From Sutterella megalosphaeroides (GTDB lineage: Bacteria > Pseudomonadota > Gammaproteobacteria > Burkholderiales > Burkholderiaceae_F), in contig NZ_AP018786.1 in the NCBI RefSeq assembly GCF_003609995.1, positions 2,242,001-2,306,000 of the forward strand: a DNA stretch of 64,000 bases. The letters run 5' to 3'. The notes under the pieces are model-generated. The model did no database searches. It saw only the letters and a program-made list of their open reading frames with translations, and was not told the DNA's origin. Made by a program: the position numbers and the translations under genes. Of the stretch, positions 1 to 7,448 are shown piece after piece; the first letter of the stretch is position 1, and each line of letters starts with the position of its first letter.

Positions 1-1200
1 CGAGTCGTCCGTCGGGTCGTAGTCGACCGAATTCACGTGCGCCCAGTTGCGACCCGCACCCACGCCGGTGATGTCGCCGAAGTCGTCCGACTGGTCCTGC
101 TTTGCGAGTTCCGCCGAGGAGAGCGTCTGACCGGCCTTCGACGCGTCGATGTTGAGGCACACCGCCCCCTGGTCGAGCGCCTTGATGACGTTGTCGCGGT
201 ACGGGTCGAGAATGTCGAAAAGTTTGAATTCGTCGAAGACGTTTCCGTTCTCGTCCATTTCGACGATCACGTCGCGCACGGTGTGCACGCGCTTTTCATC
301 GGCGCGGCGGTAGTCGGACGACGAGACGCGCAGGAACGTGTGTCCGTTTTGCGCGGCGTCGATCGCGTGCGAATAGTCGGCGTAGCCGAGGGGGAGGCGA
401 CGGTTGAAGAGTTCGCGACCGAGCATGTCGTACTTCGCGTAGCGCTGACCGTAACCCCAGAGGAGACCGCCGTCGGCGGTCTGTTGGAAGCCCATCATAA
501 TCCCCGCCTTGTAGGGCTGTTCGGGATCGTACATGTCGTCGTTGGGCATCAGGTACCAGCGCACCGTGCCCGTCGAGTCGACGATCGCGTTTTCAGGACC
601 GAACGCCCATTCGAGCGCCCCGCCCATCGGGTTGTTCCAAACCATGCGGGACGCATCGGGGGGCGTGCGCACGATGTTATTGATGAAGTAGAGACGATCC
701 TTGAAGGCGGGATCCGTCTTTTCGACCTTCACGTCGAAGGTCGTGTGGCTCTGGGAATTGAGCCCGTTCGAGCGAAGGAAGACGGGCGCCGTATAGAACT
801 GGTACGTGTCCTTGAAGTGTTCGGTCTTCCCCTGGAACACGCGGTCGTATTCGACTTCGACCGTATTGACGTAGTCGGGATAGAGGCCGAAGACGGGAAT
901 GCCGCCGTGAGAGAGCACCTGACGGTCCGAAACCGCGTACTTGAGGTCCTGACCGCCCGCCTTGGGAACGACGCGAACGACGGCGTTCTTGACATCGTAG
1001 CCGCCGTTGCGAATCACGGCCGTAAGCGGAGCAACTTTATAAGGATTGACAATCACTTCGCCGATGTGACCGGTCGAACGGAAGGCCACGTGCGGCCCCG
1101 AAGCGCCGCCCGAAGCGAGGGCGGGAGCGGAAAAGGCGGCAAGCGAAGAACCGAGGGCGAGCAGGACGCCGAGCGTGAGCGTCTTGGGAGCGAATGACAT
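1..1200 (-). CDS. assT: Aryl-sulfate sulfotransferase (AssT), exported; 3' end cut by window edge
   Basis: Reading leftwards from the ATG at 1200, 400 codons run open to the window edge. Residues 1-29 form a signal peptide (basic start, hydrophobic core, cleavage after APALA), so the protein should be periplasmic. The body resembles bacterial PAPS-independent arylsulfotransferases, which move sulfate from one phenol to another: an N-terminal beta domain, then the propeller part with WGYGQRYAKYDMLGREL, a His in YSHAIDA near residue 265, and AHVNSVDYDP near residue 390. Family knowledge puts catalytic histidines in these blade loops; the later His that carries the sulfuryl group would lie beyond the edge. 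Full members are about 600 residues, so roughly a third is missing. A DsbA/DsbL-type partner often sits beside assT, but none is visible here. The identity rests on motif recall. Confidence 0.85.
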   Translation of the reverse strand, partial: MSFAPKTLTLGVLLALGSSLAAFSAPALASGGASGPHVAFRSTGHIGEVIVNPYKVAPLTAVIRNGGYDVKNAVVRVVPKAGGQDLKYAVSDRQVLSHGGIPVFGLYPDYVNTVEVEYDRVFQGKTEHFKDTYQFYTAPVFLRSNGLNSQSHTTFDVKVEKTDPAFKDRLYFINNIVRTPPDASRMVWNNPMGGALEWAFGPENAIVDSTGTVRWYLMPNDDMYDPEQPYKAGIMMGFQQTADGGLLWGYGQRYAKYDMLGRELFNRRLPLGYADYSHAIDAAQNGHTFLRVSSSDYRRADEKRVHTVRDVIVEMDENGNVFDEFKLFDILDPYRDNVIKALDQGAVCLNIDASKAGQTLSSAELAKQDQSDDFGDITGVGAGRNWAHVNSVDYDPTDDS

Positions 1201-1567
1201 GGTTGAAGTCTGTTTTATTTGAAAAGTCGGAGAACAGTTGGCCGGTCGGCCCGAGTTCCGTCGACGGCGACGTTTTCGGGCGTCCCTGCAACGTGTTCGC
1301 CCATTCTAGGAATTGCTCCCGCACTCCCCAAGACGGACGAACCCCGCCGTGTTTGCAGGATCGGCCGCGAGGTCGTTGCAGTTTCCGAAACGCCCTACCG
1401 TATTTCCACGAAAAACGAAACGACGACCGAACGTGCGCGAAGACGACGTTCGATTCTTCCGTTTCGTCGAGGATCCGATCGCCGAAAACGAACACCCCGA
1501 CCGAATTCGATTCCGATCGGGGTGTCGCGCTTCATTCCGAATTTTCCGCGTCTCGTGCGTTGGCGCC
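1201..1567. other. Intergenic stretch between nitroreductase gene and assT
   Basis: No supported gene in about 370 bases. It should hold the assT promoter (minus strand) and the end of the nitroreductase transcript. The only clear structure is the hairpin at 1492-1525, listed separately. Overlapping ORFs on both strands here have atypical Arg/Ser-rich composition and no ribosome site, so they were ignored. Confidence 0.6.
1492..1525 (-). terminator. Probable terminator of the nitroreductase gene
   Basis: Stem ACACCCCGA / TCGGGGTGT around a 16-base loop. On the minus strand it is followed by the T-rich TCGTTTTCGG. It sits about 40 bases after the nitroreductase stop. The T tract is weak, so efficiency is uncertain. 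Confidence 0.5.
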
Positions 1568-2128
1568 TCACGCCGGGACGCCGACCGTAAAGAGGACGAT
1601 CGGTTCAAGGTGTTCGGGAAGGTTCATCGCCTGACGCAGGGCCTCATGGTTGAACGAAGCCCGCACGCAACCCGCGAGTCCCAGGGCGGTTGCGGCGAGG
1701 TAGCAGGACTGCCCCATCGTGCCCGCATCGACCCAGACGCCCTGCGGACGGGCGTTTTTCGAGCGCTCCTTGTCGGCGACGAAAACGAGCGTCACGGGCG
1801 CCTTTTCGACGTATTCGAACTGGTACGCGGTCGAGACGCGGCGCACGTCCGCTTCGGCCGTTTGTTCAAGCGTCATGTCGGCCGCGTTGAAGCGCCACGC
1901 GCCGTCCGAACGCAACACGTACACCTCCACCGCGCGCAGATCAAGGGTCGACGGCGTGGTGCGCCGGCCGTCCTCGTCCGTGATGCCCGCCGCGGCCCAG
2001 AGGAGTGCGGCGAGGTCCGCCTCCTTCAGGGGGACGGCTGCGGGGTTGCGGTTCGTGCGGCGCTTCTCGAGCGCTTCCTCAAGCGTCATTGCGAGCGGCG
2101 AGCGCTCGGGCAGTCGGATCGTCTTCAT
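1568..2128 (-). CDS. Nitroreductase-family flavoprotein (SagB/ThcOx-like)
   Basis: A 186-residue protein of the FMN-dependent nitroreductase fold. The start at 2128 (MKTIRLPERS) is chosen because AAGGAG lies a few bases upstream; a longer frame reaches 2221 but has no ribosome site. Visible family features are EALEKRRTNRN near residue 20 (phosphate-binding Arg region), the central WVDAGTMGQSCYLAATALGL helix with its AtaLGLgg turn, and a C-terminal LFTVGVP strand. The length and the LLWAAAGITDEDGRRTTPS stretch fit the SagB-type branch, which contains both azoline oxidases and simple nitroreductases. No peptide-modification genes are nearby, so a housekeeping or xenobiotic-reducing role is more likely. 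The substrate is unknown. Confidence 0.8.
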   Translation of the reverse strand: MKTIRLPERSPLAMTLEEALEKRRTNRNPAAVPLKEADLAALLWAAAGITDEDGRRTTPSTLDLRAVEVYVLRSDGAWRFNAADMTLEQTAEADVRRVSTAYQFEYVEKAPVTLVFVADKERSKNARPQGVWVDAGTMGQSCYLAATALGLAGCVRASFNHEALRQAMNLPEHLEPIVLFTVGVPA

Positions 2129-2217
2129 TCCTATTTCTCCTTGTCGTTCGGGTTGAGACGGTTGAGACGCAGCGCGGGCAAACGGTCCCCGCACGCCGCG
2201 TCGAATCGGTCGAAACA

Positions 2218-2772
2218 TCAAACATACGTTCCCCGCGCCGCCACGGCGCGGATGGCGTCAAGCCTGCGGGCCGCAAGGCGCGCGACGCGCTCGACGAGGC
2301 GCGCCGCCCCGGCGGGGTCCCTATCGGGAACGCTCACCCCCGCGGCACGAAGCGGCGGAAATGCAGGTTTCGCCTCTCCGGCATCGGACGCACGGGACGC
2401 ATCGCCGGGCTCACTCCGGACCTCGAACGCCCGTCCCTCTCGAGAAAGCGCGTCTTCGATCGTGAGCGCGAGCATCGGGTTTTCGTCCGGCAGGAGGTGC
2501 GTACGCACGACGCACTCGGTCGCATCGAGCCGCACGAGCACGCACGGGCACCCGTCGAGTCCCTCGAATCCGACGCTTCCGGCTCCTTCGCCCGCAAAGC
2601 GCGCGCGGTAGAGCGCCCCGTCGTGCGCCCAGTCGAGCGTCCGAGCATCTCCGTGCACGGGGGCGCCGGCCGAAGCGGCAACAAGTGCGGCAAGCTCCGC
2701 GAGCACGGCGCGGGACGAGGCGTCCCTTTGAGGCTCGGCGACAACGACGAATTCCAATACGGGTCGATCCAT
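2218..2772 (-). CDS. Hypothetical protein, 184 aa
   Basis: Not recognised. The gene is real: an AAGGAG sits 8 bases before the ATG at 2772, and codon use matches the neighbours. It starts 21 bases after the AraC-type regulator stops, so the two are probably cotranscribed. The first 120 residues look like a compact alpha/beta domain (VLEFVVVAEP, then VLVRLDATECVVRTHLLPDENP). The last 60 residues are Ala/Arg/Pro-rich and probably flexible or helical. There is no signal peptide or membrane segment. A role linked to the regulator is only inferred from position. Confidence 0.6.
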   Translation of the reverse strand: MDRPVLEFVVVAEPQRDASSRAVLAELAALVAASAGAPVHGDARTLDWAHDGALYRARFAGEGAGSVGFEGLDGCPCVLVRLDATECVVRTHLLPDENPMLALTIEDALSREGRAFEVRSEPGDASRASDAGEAKPAFPPLRAAGVSVPDRDPAGAARLVERVARLAARRLDAIRAVAARGTYV

Positions 2773-2793
2773 GGTGCGAACTCCTTGCGGTCT

Positions 2794-3849
2794 TCAGGTT
2801 TGCAGCTGACGAATGCGACGGCGGTAAACGGCGGGCGACACCCCGAACCAAAGCGTGCAGGTGCGCGAGAAGTTCGACGGGTCGGAAAAGCCGATGTTGT
2901 AGGCGATTTCGGTAATCGAAAGTTCCGTGTGCGCAAGCGCGTCGTGAGCGAGCTGACGGCGACGGCGCTCGAAAAGTTCCGCAAACGTCACGCCTTCGCT
3001 CTCCAAGCGTCTCTGGAGCGTGCGCGCCGAAAGATTCACCCGGCGCGCGACGTCCGCAATCTTCGCGGGCTCACCCGCCGCGAGCATCGTCTGAAGTTCT
3101 TCTTCGACGCGGGCCGCAAAGCTGCTCTGTCGCACACGATTGAGGTATTGGATGACGACGCGCTCGTTCGCCTCGCGGAGCATGGCGTTCGCGCTCGCGT
3201 AAGGCTCCATCACGTCGGCGTACGAAAACCGAATCGCTCCCGGCGTCTCGCCCGAGGTGTCGACGCGGCAGCCGAAATAGTCGTCGAGTCGACGCTGAAG
3301 ATTCCCGTTGATTTTGGGAACGCGCAACGCGACGGAAACCGGAACCACCCGGTGCTGCACGAGGGAGTTCGCCTGCCGGAGTACGAAAGCGAGCATCGCC
3401 GTGAGGGCGGCGCTCTTGGCTTCGTTGCCTCGCAACGTTCGCAGCGACAAAGTCGTCCCCTGCGCGTCGTGCGAAAGGATCATGTCCATCGTGCTCGAAA
3501 CAATCTTGCAGTAGCGCGCCGTCAAGTCGAGCACCTGGGCGAGCGAATGACTCGTCACGATCGCAAGCCCCAGGCCGTGCAGGGCCGCGGGCTGCATTTC
3601 CTGCCCGCACCGCAAGCCCACGAGCTCGTCGCCCGTCGCGGCGATGATCGCCTCCCAGAAGCGGCGCACGGCCTGTGCGGGGTAGCGCGCGTCGGGCACG
3701 GTAAGAAGCGCTCTCTCCAACCCGGCCCGATCCATGAGCGGCTCCGGGTCCACGCCGTAACCGCGCACGGTCTGGCAGATCGATCGAATCCAACTCGCCA
3801 AAATCGAGTCGCCGATCGGCAGTGCGGCTTCTTCGACTTGAGCGAACAT
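2794..3849 (-). CDS. AraC-family transcriptional regulator
   Basis: The 351-residue start at 3849 (MFAQVEE) is preferred because GAAGGAG precedes it; a frame open to 4107 lacks a ribosome site. Residues about 20-210 match the OruR/ArgR-like N-terminal domain of AraC regulators (effector sensing), with GYGVDPEPLMDRAGL and LGLAIVTSHSLAQVL. The last 100 residues hold the double helix-turn-helix: KIADVARRVNLSARTLQRRL followed by ITEIAYNIGFSDPSNFSRTC. It lies immediately downstream of the allE-carbamoyltransferase-arcC genes on the same strand. By position it is the likely activator of that cluster; three repeats of a 16-bp motif upstream of allE (7199-7214, 7317-7332, 7339-7354) are candidate binding sites. 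The effector is not known. Confidence 0.85.
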   Translation of the reverse strand: MFAQVEEAALPIGDSILASWIRSICQTVRGYGVDPEPLMDRAGLERALLTVPDARYPAQAVRRFWEAIIAATGDELVGLRCGQEMQPAALHGLGLAIVTSHSLAQVLDLTARYCKIVSSTMDMILSHDAQGTTLSLRTLRGNEAKSAALTAMLAFVLRQANSLVQHRVVPVSVALRVPKINGNLQRRLDDYFGCRVDTSGETPGAIRFSYADVMEPYASANAMLREANERVVIQYLNRVRQSSFAARVEEELQTMLAAGEPAKIADVARRVNLSARTLQRRLESEGVTFAELFERRRRQLAHDALAHTELSITEIAYNIGFSDPSNFSRTCTLWFGVSPAVYRRRIRQLQT

Positions 3850-4025
3850 CCTTTTCTCCTTCGGTTCGACACCGAAAAGCGGTGGGGTTGCGGGCACGCT
3901 GAAAGGTCCTCCTTTTCCGGCTCTTTCCCCGAGAATCGGGCCGAGAGCCGCGAACATTGTACGCAAAAGAGCCTTGCAGTCTGCGCGCGAATTTTTCCGT
4001 CGTCGTGCTTGGGGTTCGTCGGGAG

Positions 4026-4105
4026 GCGCCTCTCCCGAGACGTGCGCTCGGGAGAGGCGCAGGCGGCAGCGGCCGAGGGACGAAAACGACCGACGTCCCT
4101 CGGAC
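4026..4105 (-). terminator. Two hairpins downstream of arcC
   Basis: A perfect 14-bp stem with a 7-base loop at 4026-4060 (arm GCGCCTCTCCCGAG) and a 10-bp stem at about 4074-4105 (arm CCGAGGGACG). Neither has a proper T tract on the minus strand, so they may attenuate transcription into the regulator gene or stabilise the arcC end rather than stop transcription. Confidence 0.4.
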
Positions 4106-4124
4106 ATGCTTCCAACGTCGTTCG

Positions 4125-5054
4125 TCAGGCGTCGTACTTCACGCCTTTTTGAGCGACGACGCGCGTGCCGGCTTCGCCCTTCAGGATCTTGTCGATTTCG
4201 TGCAGAGCGCCGATCACGGCGGTCTTGCCGCAGCGTTCGACAAAACGGCAGGCGGCTTCGACCTTCGGGCCCATGGAGCCCTTCGCGAAGTCCATGGCGC
4301 GCAGGCTCTCGGGATCGGCTTCGACGATGCGGCGCTGCGTGGGCTTGCCCCAGTCGACGTAGACGCCGTCAACGTCGGTCGCGATGATGAAGACGTCCGC
4401 TTCGACGCTCGAAGCAAGGAGCGACGACGCGAGGTCCTTGTCGATCACGGCTTCGGCGCCCACGAGGTTGCCCGCCTCGTCGAAGTAGGTCGGGATGCCG
4501 CCACCGCCGCAGCACACGACGATGTGGCCGTTCCGAACGAGGGTCTTCAGGGGATCGAGCCCCCAGATGCGCTTCGGATCCGGGCTCGGCACGACACGGC
4601 GGTACTTGTCGTTGTCGGGCGCGATCGTCCAGCCGTTCTTCGCGGCGAGCGCTTCGGCCTCTTCCTTCGTGTAGACCGGGCCCACGGGCTTCGTCGGGTG
4701 CGCAAACGCAGGGTCCTTCGGGTCGACTTCGGTCTGAGTGAGGACCGTAGCGAGCGTGGCGCTCTTCGGCACGAAGTTGACGAGCTCCTGCTGGATGAGG
4801 TAGCCGATCATCCCGATCGATTCGGCGCCGAGCACGTCGAGCGGGTACATCGGAACCGCTTTGTACGCGTCGTTCTGAAGCGCGATCAGGCCGACCTGGG
4901 GGCCGTTGCCGTGGGTGACGATGAGTTCGTTCCCTTCGTAAGCCTTGGCGATCTGTTCGGCGGCCAGACGAACGTTGGCGCGCTGGGTTTCGGCGAGCAT
5001 CGGTTCGCCGCGCTTCAAAAGCGCGTTGCCGCCGAGAGCGATGACGATACGCAT
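4125..5054 (-). CDS. arcC: Carbamate kinase
   Basis: A 309-residue amino-acid-kinase fold enzyme that converts carbamoyl phosphate plus ADP into ATP, CO2 and ammonia. Family motifs are in order: [11 protein letters not shown] at residue 6, [14 protein letters not shown] near 46, [11 protein letters not shown] near 185, [15 protein letters not shown] near 225 and GSMGPKVEA near 258. Length is typical (about 310). GAAGGAATTC precedes the ATG. It follows the carbamoyltransferase-like gene (gap 116 bases) and AllE, which suggests it cashes in carbamoyl phosphate released from a ureide. This parallels the last step of anaerobic allantoin use in enterobacteria (AllK). No arginine deiminase gene is present in the window, which argues against the arginine pathway. 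Confidence 0.95.
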   Translation of the reverse strand: MRIVIALGGNALLKRGEPMLAETQRANVRLAAEQIAKAYEGNELIVTHGNGPQVGLIALQNDAYKAVPMYPLDVLGAESIGMIGYLIQQELVNFVPKSATLATVLTQTEVDPKDPAFAHPTKPVGPVYTKEEAEALAAKNGWTIAPDNDKYRRVVPSPDPKRIWGLDPLKTLVRNGHIVVCCGGGGIPTYFDEAGNLVGAEAVIDKDLASSLLASSVEADVFIIATDVDGVYVDWGKPTQRRIVEADPESLRAMDFAKGSMGPKVEAACRFVERCGKTAVIGALHEIDKILKGEAGTRVVAQKGVKYDA

Positions 5055-5170
5055 GATGAATTCCTTCTCGTGAATCGAAAAATCTTTCTCGTGAAAACGG
5101 AGGACCGTCCCGTTGCACCTCGAAGCGCGCGGCGGTCCCCCGCATTCCTTTCAGCCGGGCCTCAAGCGAC

Positions 5171-6199
5171 TCAGTTCACGCCGACGACGGCGGAAAGGAG
5201 CGCCATGCGAAGCGCCACCGAGAAGCCGATCGCACGGAAGTAGAGCTGGTGCTCGGTGTTGTCGATGCCGAAGTCGAATTCGCCGGGATTGCGCGGCAGC
5301 GAGTGATGAACGCCCACGGTCTTGCCGGTCTTCGCCTTGATGTTGCGAAGCATGTCGAGCGAGACGTAGTAGTTGGCCATCTTCTTTTCGAAGTCGGCTC
5401 GGTTCGGGTCGTCCTTCTTGACGGAGCACCCCGGGAGATAAATGAGGTCCACGCCCTTATCCATGTAGAGCTCTTCGTTCTGCTTCATCGTGAGGTCGAA
5501 GTGCTCTTCGAAGTTCGCGCCCATCTTCTGGAGCTTCTGGCGAACGATTTCGGGCGTGCGCAGTTCGCTCGTGCCCGTATAGACGATCTTCGCACCCATG
5601 GCGGCAAGCGCCAGGGCGAAGGACTGACCGGAGCGGGCACGCGAGAGGTCGGGGGTGGCGATGGCGACGGTCGTCTTCGAGAGGTCGCCGAAAGCACGCC
5701 AGCAGGTGTAGGAGTCGAGCAGCCCCTGGGTCGGGTGCGTCACGTGGCCGTAGCCGCCCGAGATCACCGGAGCGCAGTGGCCTTCGATTTCCTTCAGGGC
5801 GCCGAGGGCTTCCACGTCGTTCGGGTGACGCATCACGATGACGTCGGCGTATTCGCTCGTCACACGGAGGCTGTCGGCGAGGGATTCGTTCTTCGCGACG
5901 GACGAGTTGTGCGTCGGGTCGGCTTCCGTGATCACGGAGCCGCCGAGGCGGTGCATGGCGTTTTCGTGCGAGCAGCGGGTGCGGGTCGAGGGCTGGAAGA
6001 AGAGCGTGTAGAGGACCTTGCCCTTCAGCAGATCGGTGCCGGTGCGCATGAAGGGTTCGAGCATTTCGGCCGCGCGGTAGAGGTTGAGGATCTCGTCGCG
6101 GCTGAAGTCGTCGAGGAACGTGATGTTCTTGCCCTTCATGTGGGTGGCGTCGAGCACTTCGCGAATGTCGCGGGCCTTGAAGTCGGCGGTAAGAGCCAT
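5171..6199 (-). CDS. Aspartate-carbamoyltransferase-like enzyme of a ureide cluster
   Basis: A 342-residue carbamoyltransferase. The carbamoyl-phosphate site is intact: FFQPSTRTR near residue 68, the SVAKNESLAD loop (Ser and Lys of the 80s loop) and HPTQGLLDSYT near residue 155. The end, YFRAIGFSVALRMALLS, matches ATCase rather than ornithine transcarbamylase. The second-substrate site is altered: the ATCase RxQ motif that grips aspartate is replaced by YLPGCSVKK, and HPLPR is HSLPR. It lies between allE and arcC, transcribed together. I infer that it runs in the degradative direction, phosphorolysing a carbamoylated product such as oxalurate to give carbamoyl phosphate. Enterobacteria use the unrelated AllFGH proteins for that step. 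GGAGAACC precedes the ATG. The substrate is unproven. Confidence 0.75.
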   Translation of the reverse strand: MALTADFKARDIREVLDATHMKGKNITFLDDFSRDEILNLYRAAEMLEPFMRTGTDLLKGKVLYTLFFQPSTRTRCSHENAMHRLGGSVITEADPTHNSSVAKNESLADSLRVTSEYADVIVMRHPNDVEALGALKEIEGHCAPVISGGYGHVTHPTQGLLDSYTCWRAFGDLSKTTVAIATPDLSRARSGQSFALALAAMGAKIVYTGTSELRTPEIVRQKLQKMGANFEEHFDLTMKQNEELYMDKGVDLIYLPGCSVKKDDPNRADFEKKMANYYVSLDMLRNIKAKTGKTVGVHHSLPRNPGEFDFGIDNTEHQLYFRAIGFSVALRMALLSAVVGVN

Positions 6200-6304
6200 G
6201 GTGGTTCTCCTTTGCGTCAGAGAGTTGCGTGTGAGGTCGGTGGGGTTCGAGGCGCGCCGAAGAGGTCCCGAGGATTGCAGACCTCTCCGGCAGAGCCCCT
6301 GTCG

Positions 6305-7081
6305 TCAGATTTCAACGTCGCGGTTGCAATCCTTCGAATAGATGTAGGAGAAGGGTTCGCGGCCGATGCCGTAGCCCGCCTGCAGCGAGAAGGCGCCCAT
6401 CCAGAGGAAGTCTTCCTTCTTCGTGAGGTACCACTCGTTGTCGAGGTTGTAGGTACCCGCGCCCTCGTAGATGTAGGCGCCGTGCTCCTGCACGTGCGTT
6501 TCGACGATGTTGTGGGAAGCGCCCGGATCGAAGGAAAGGATGTGCATGTTCATGTCGAAGGCTTCTTCGAGCGGGAGGAAGTCCTTGACGTGCACGTTGG
6601 CCATGCCGTCGTAGTCGCGGAAGGGAACATCGTTGATGTTGCCGAAGACGGCGTAGGGTTCGAGTCCGGCCGGGTGCGGCACGTAGCGCTGCTTGTAGAG
6701 GAGAATGCGACCCTCTTCGCCGTTGACGTTCTTGAAGCCGATGCCGACGCCCGCGGGCGCATAGGCGTAGCCGCCCTGCGTGAGAACGCGCTTTTCGTCG
6801 CCCACGGCGACTTCGAGTTCGACCGTGCCGTCCAAGACGTAAATGAAGCTTTCTTCGTGCGCGAGGTTGGCGTAGGGAATGGTCGTGTGGGCGTTCGCGC
6901 CGAGCGTACCGATCAACTGAACGAAGCCCGCACCGATCTTGGGCGAGCAGAGGATCGTCATCTTGGCGTCGACGATCCCGGGGATCGTATTGATGACACG
7001 CCCTTCGGGCGTGATGATCGCAAAGCTGTCGCGCTTGACGATCGAGCGATTCGAGAGCAAATCGGCAGGATAACCGGGCAT
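6305..7081 (-). CDS. allE: (S)-ureidoglycine aminohydrolase
   Basis: A bicupin enzyme (258 residues) that deaminates (S)-ureidoglycine to (S)-ureidoglycolate in allantoin catabolism. It aligns along its whole length with E. coli AllE as I recall it: YPADLLSNRSIVK at the start, LYKQRYVPHPAG mid-protein, MNMHILSFDPGASHNIVETH with the metal-binding Glu/His set, and the shared tail SYIYSKDCNRDVEI. The start at 7081 is chosen because AAGGAG lies 6 bases upstream; an in-frame ATG at 7099 has no ribosome site. It is the first gene of allE - carbamoyltransferase - arcC. No allantoinase, AllC or AllD is in the window, so earlier steps must be encoded elsewhere or the real substrate differs. Confidence 0.95.
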   Translation of the reverse strand: MPGYPADLLSNRSIVKRDSFAIITPEGRVINTIPGIVDAKMTILCSPKIGAGFVQLIGTLGANAHTTIPYANLAHEESFIYVLDGTVELEVAVGDEKRVLTQGGYAYAPAGVGIGFKNVNGEEGRILLYKQRYVPHPAGLEPYAVFGNINDVPFRDYDGMANVHVKDFLPLEEAFDMNMHILSFDPGASHNIVETHVQEHGAYIYEGAGTYNLDNEWYLTKKEDFLWMGAFSLQAGYGIGREPFSYIYSKDCNRDVEI

Positions 7082-7149
7082 GATGAACTCCTTTTCCATT
7101 GGGTTGTCTTCTGCGGTGTTGGCCTTCGGGTCACCGCCGCGTTGAATTC

Positions 7150-7155
7150 ACTATA
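7150..7155 (-). promoter_or_regulatory. Probable allE -10 element
   Basis: TATAGT on the minus strand, 69 bases before the allE start. No good -35 hexamer lies at the usual spacing, which fits a promoter needing an activator. The nearest 16-bp motif (7199-7214) would lie near -63. Confidence 0.45.
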
Positions 7156-7198
7156 GGCCTCGACGTGTCTTCATCCGACGCTTCGGACGTCAATATCA

Positions 7199-7354
7199 TG
7201 TCATTTCACGCCACAAGAAAGGACGACCGACACTGCGGATCAACGCTTTTACCGTTGATTTTTATGAAATAAGAATTTGACCCCGCAACCTATGATTCGA
7301 AGATCGTGGCGTCGCAAGTCATGCAACGACACTATTCCTGTCATTTGACGACAC
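7199..7354. promoter_or_regulatory. Three copies of a 16-bp putative operator (AraC-type)
   Basis: Copies are TGTCATTTCACGCCAC (7199-7214), AGTCATGCAACGACAC (7317-7332) and TGTCATTTGACGACAC (7339-7354). The last two are offset by exactly 22 bp, two helical turns, the usual layout for AraC-family direct repeats. The copies are seen directly; assignment to the AraC-type regulator encoded at 2794-3849 is inference from proximity. Confidence 0.55.
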
Positions 7355-7364
7355 GCCGGAAGGA

Positions 7365-7394
7365 AGAAAAAACGGACGGCCGCCGGGCCGTCCG
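7365..7394 (-). terminator. Intrinsic terminator after the YfcC-like gene
   Basis: Stem GGACGGCC / GGCCGTCC with a 4-base loop, followed on the minus strand by TTTTTTC. It separates the carrier transcript from the allE promoter region. Confidence 0.85.
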
Positions 7395-7448
7395 CGAGGG
7401 AGTTGAGGGCGTGCGCGCACGCCCTTGCCGAGGAGAGAATGTACGAGC

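Larger units (their letters stand above)
7082..7448. other. allE upstream regulatory region
   Basis: About 370 bases without a gene. It contains, from right to left, the terminator of the YfcC-like gene (7365-7394), a tandem pair of 16-bp motifs 22 bp apart (7317, 7339), a third copy at 7199, and a TATAGT -10 element on the minus strand at 7150-7155. The AT-rich middle (7240-7300) has no recognised element. Confidence 0.6.

Noticed and set aside
3957-5243. Long plus-strand frames opposite arcC, the carbamoyltransferase and allE (also 5249-7156)
   Set aside because: Shadow frames of strongly conserved minus-strand genes, with no family resemblance or start signals.
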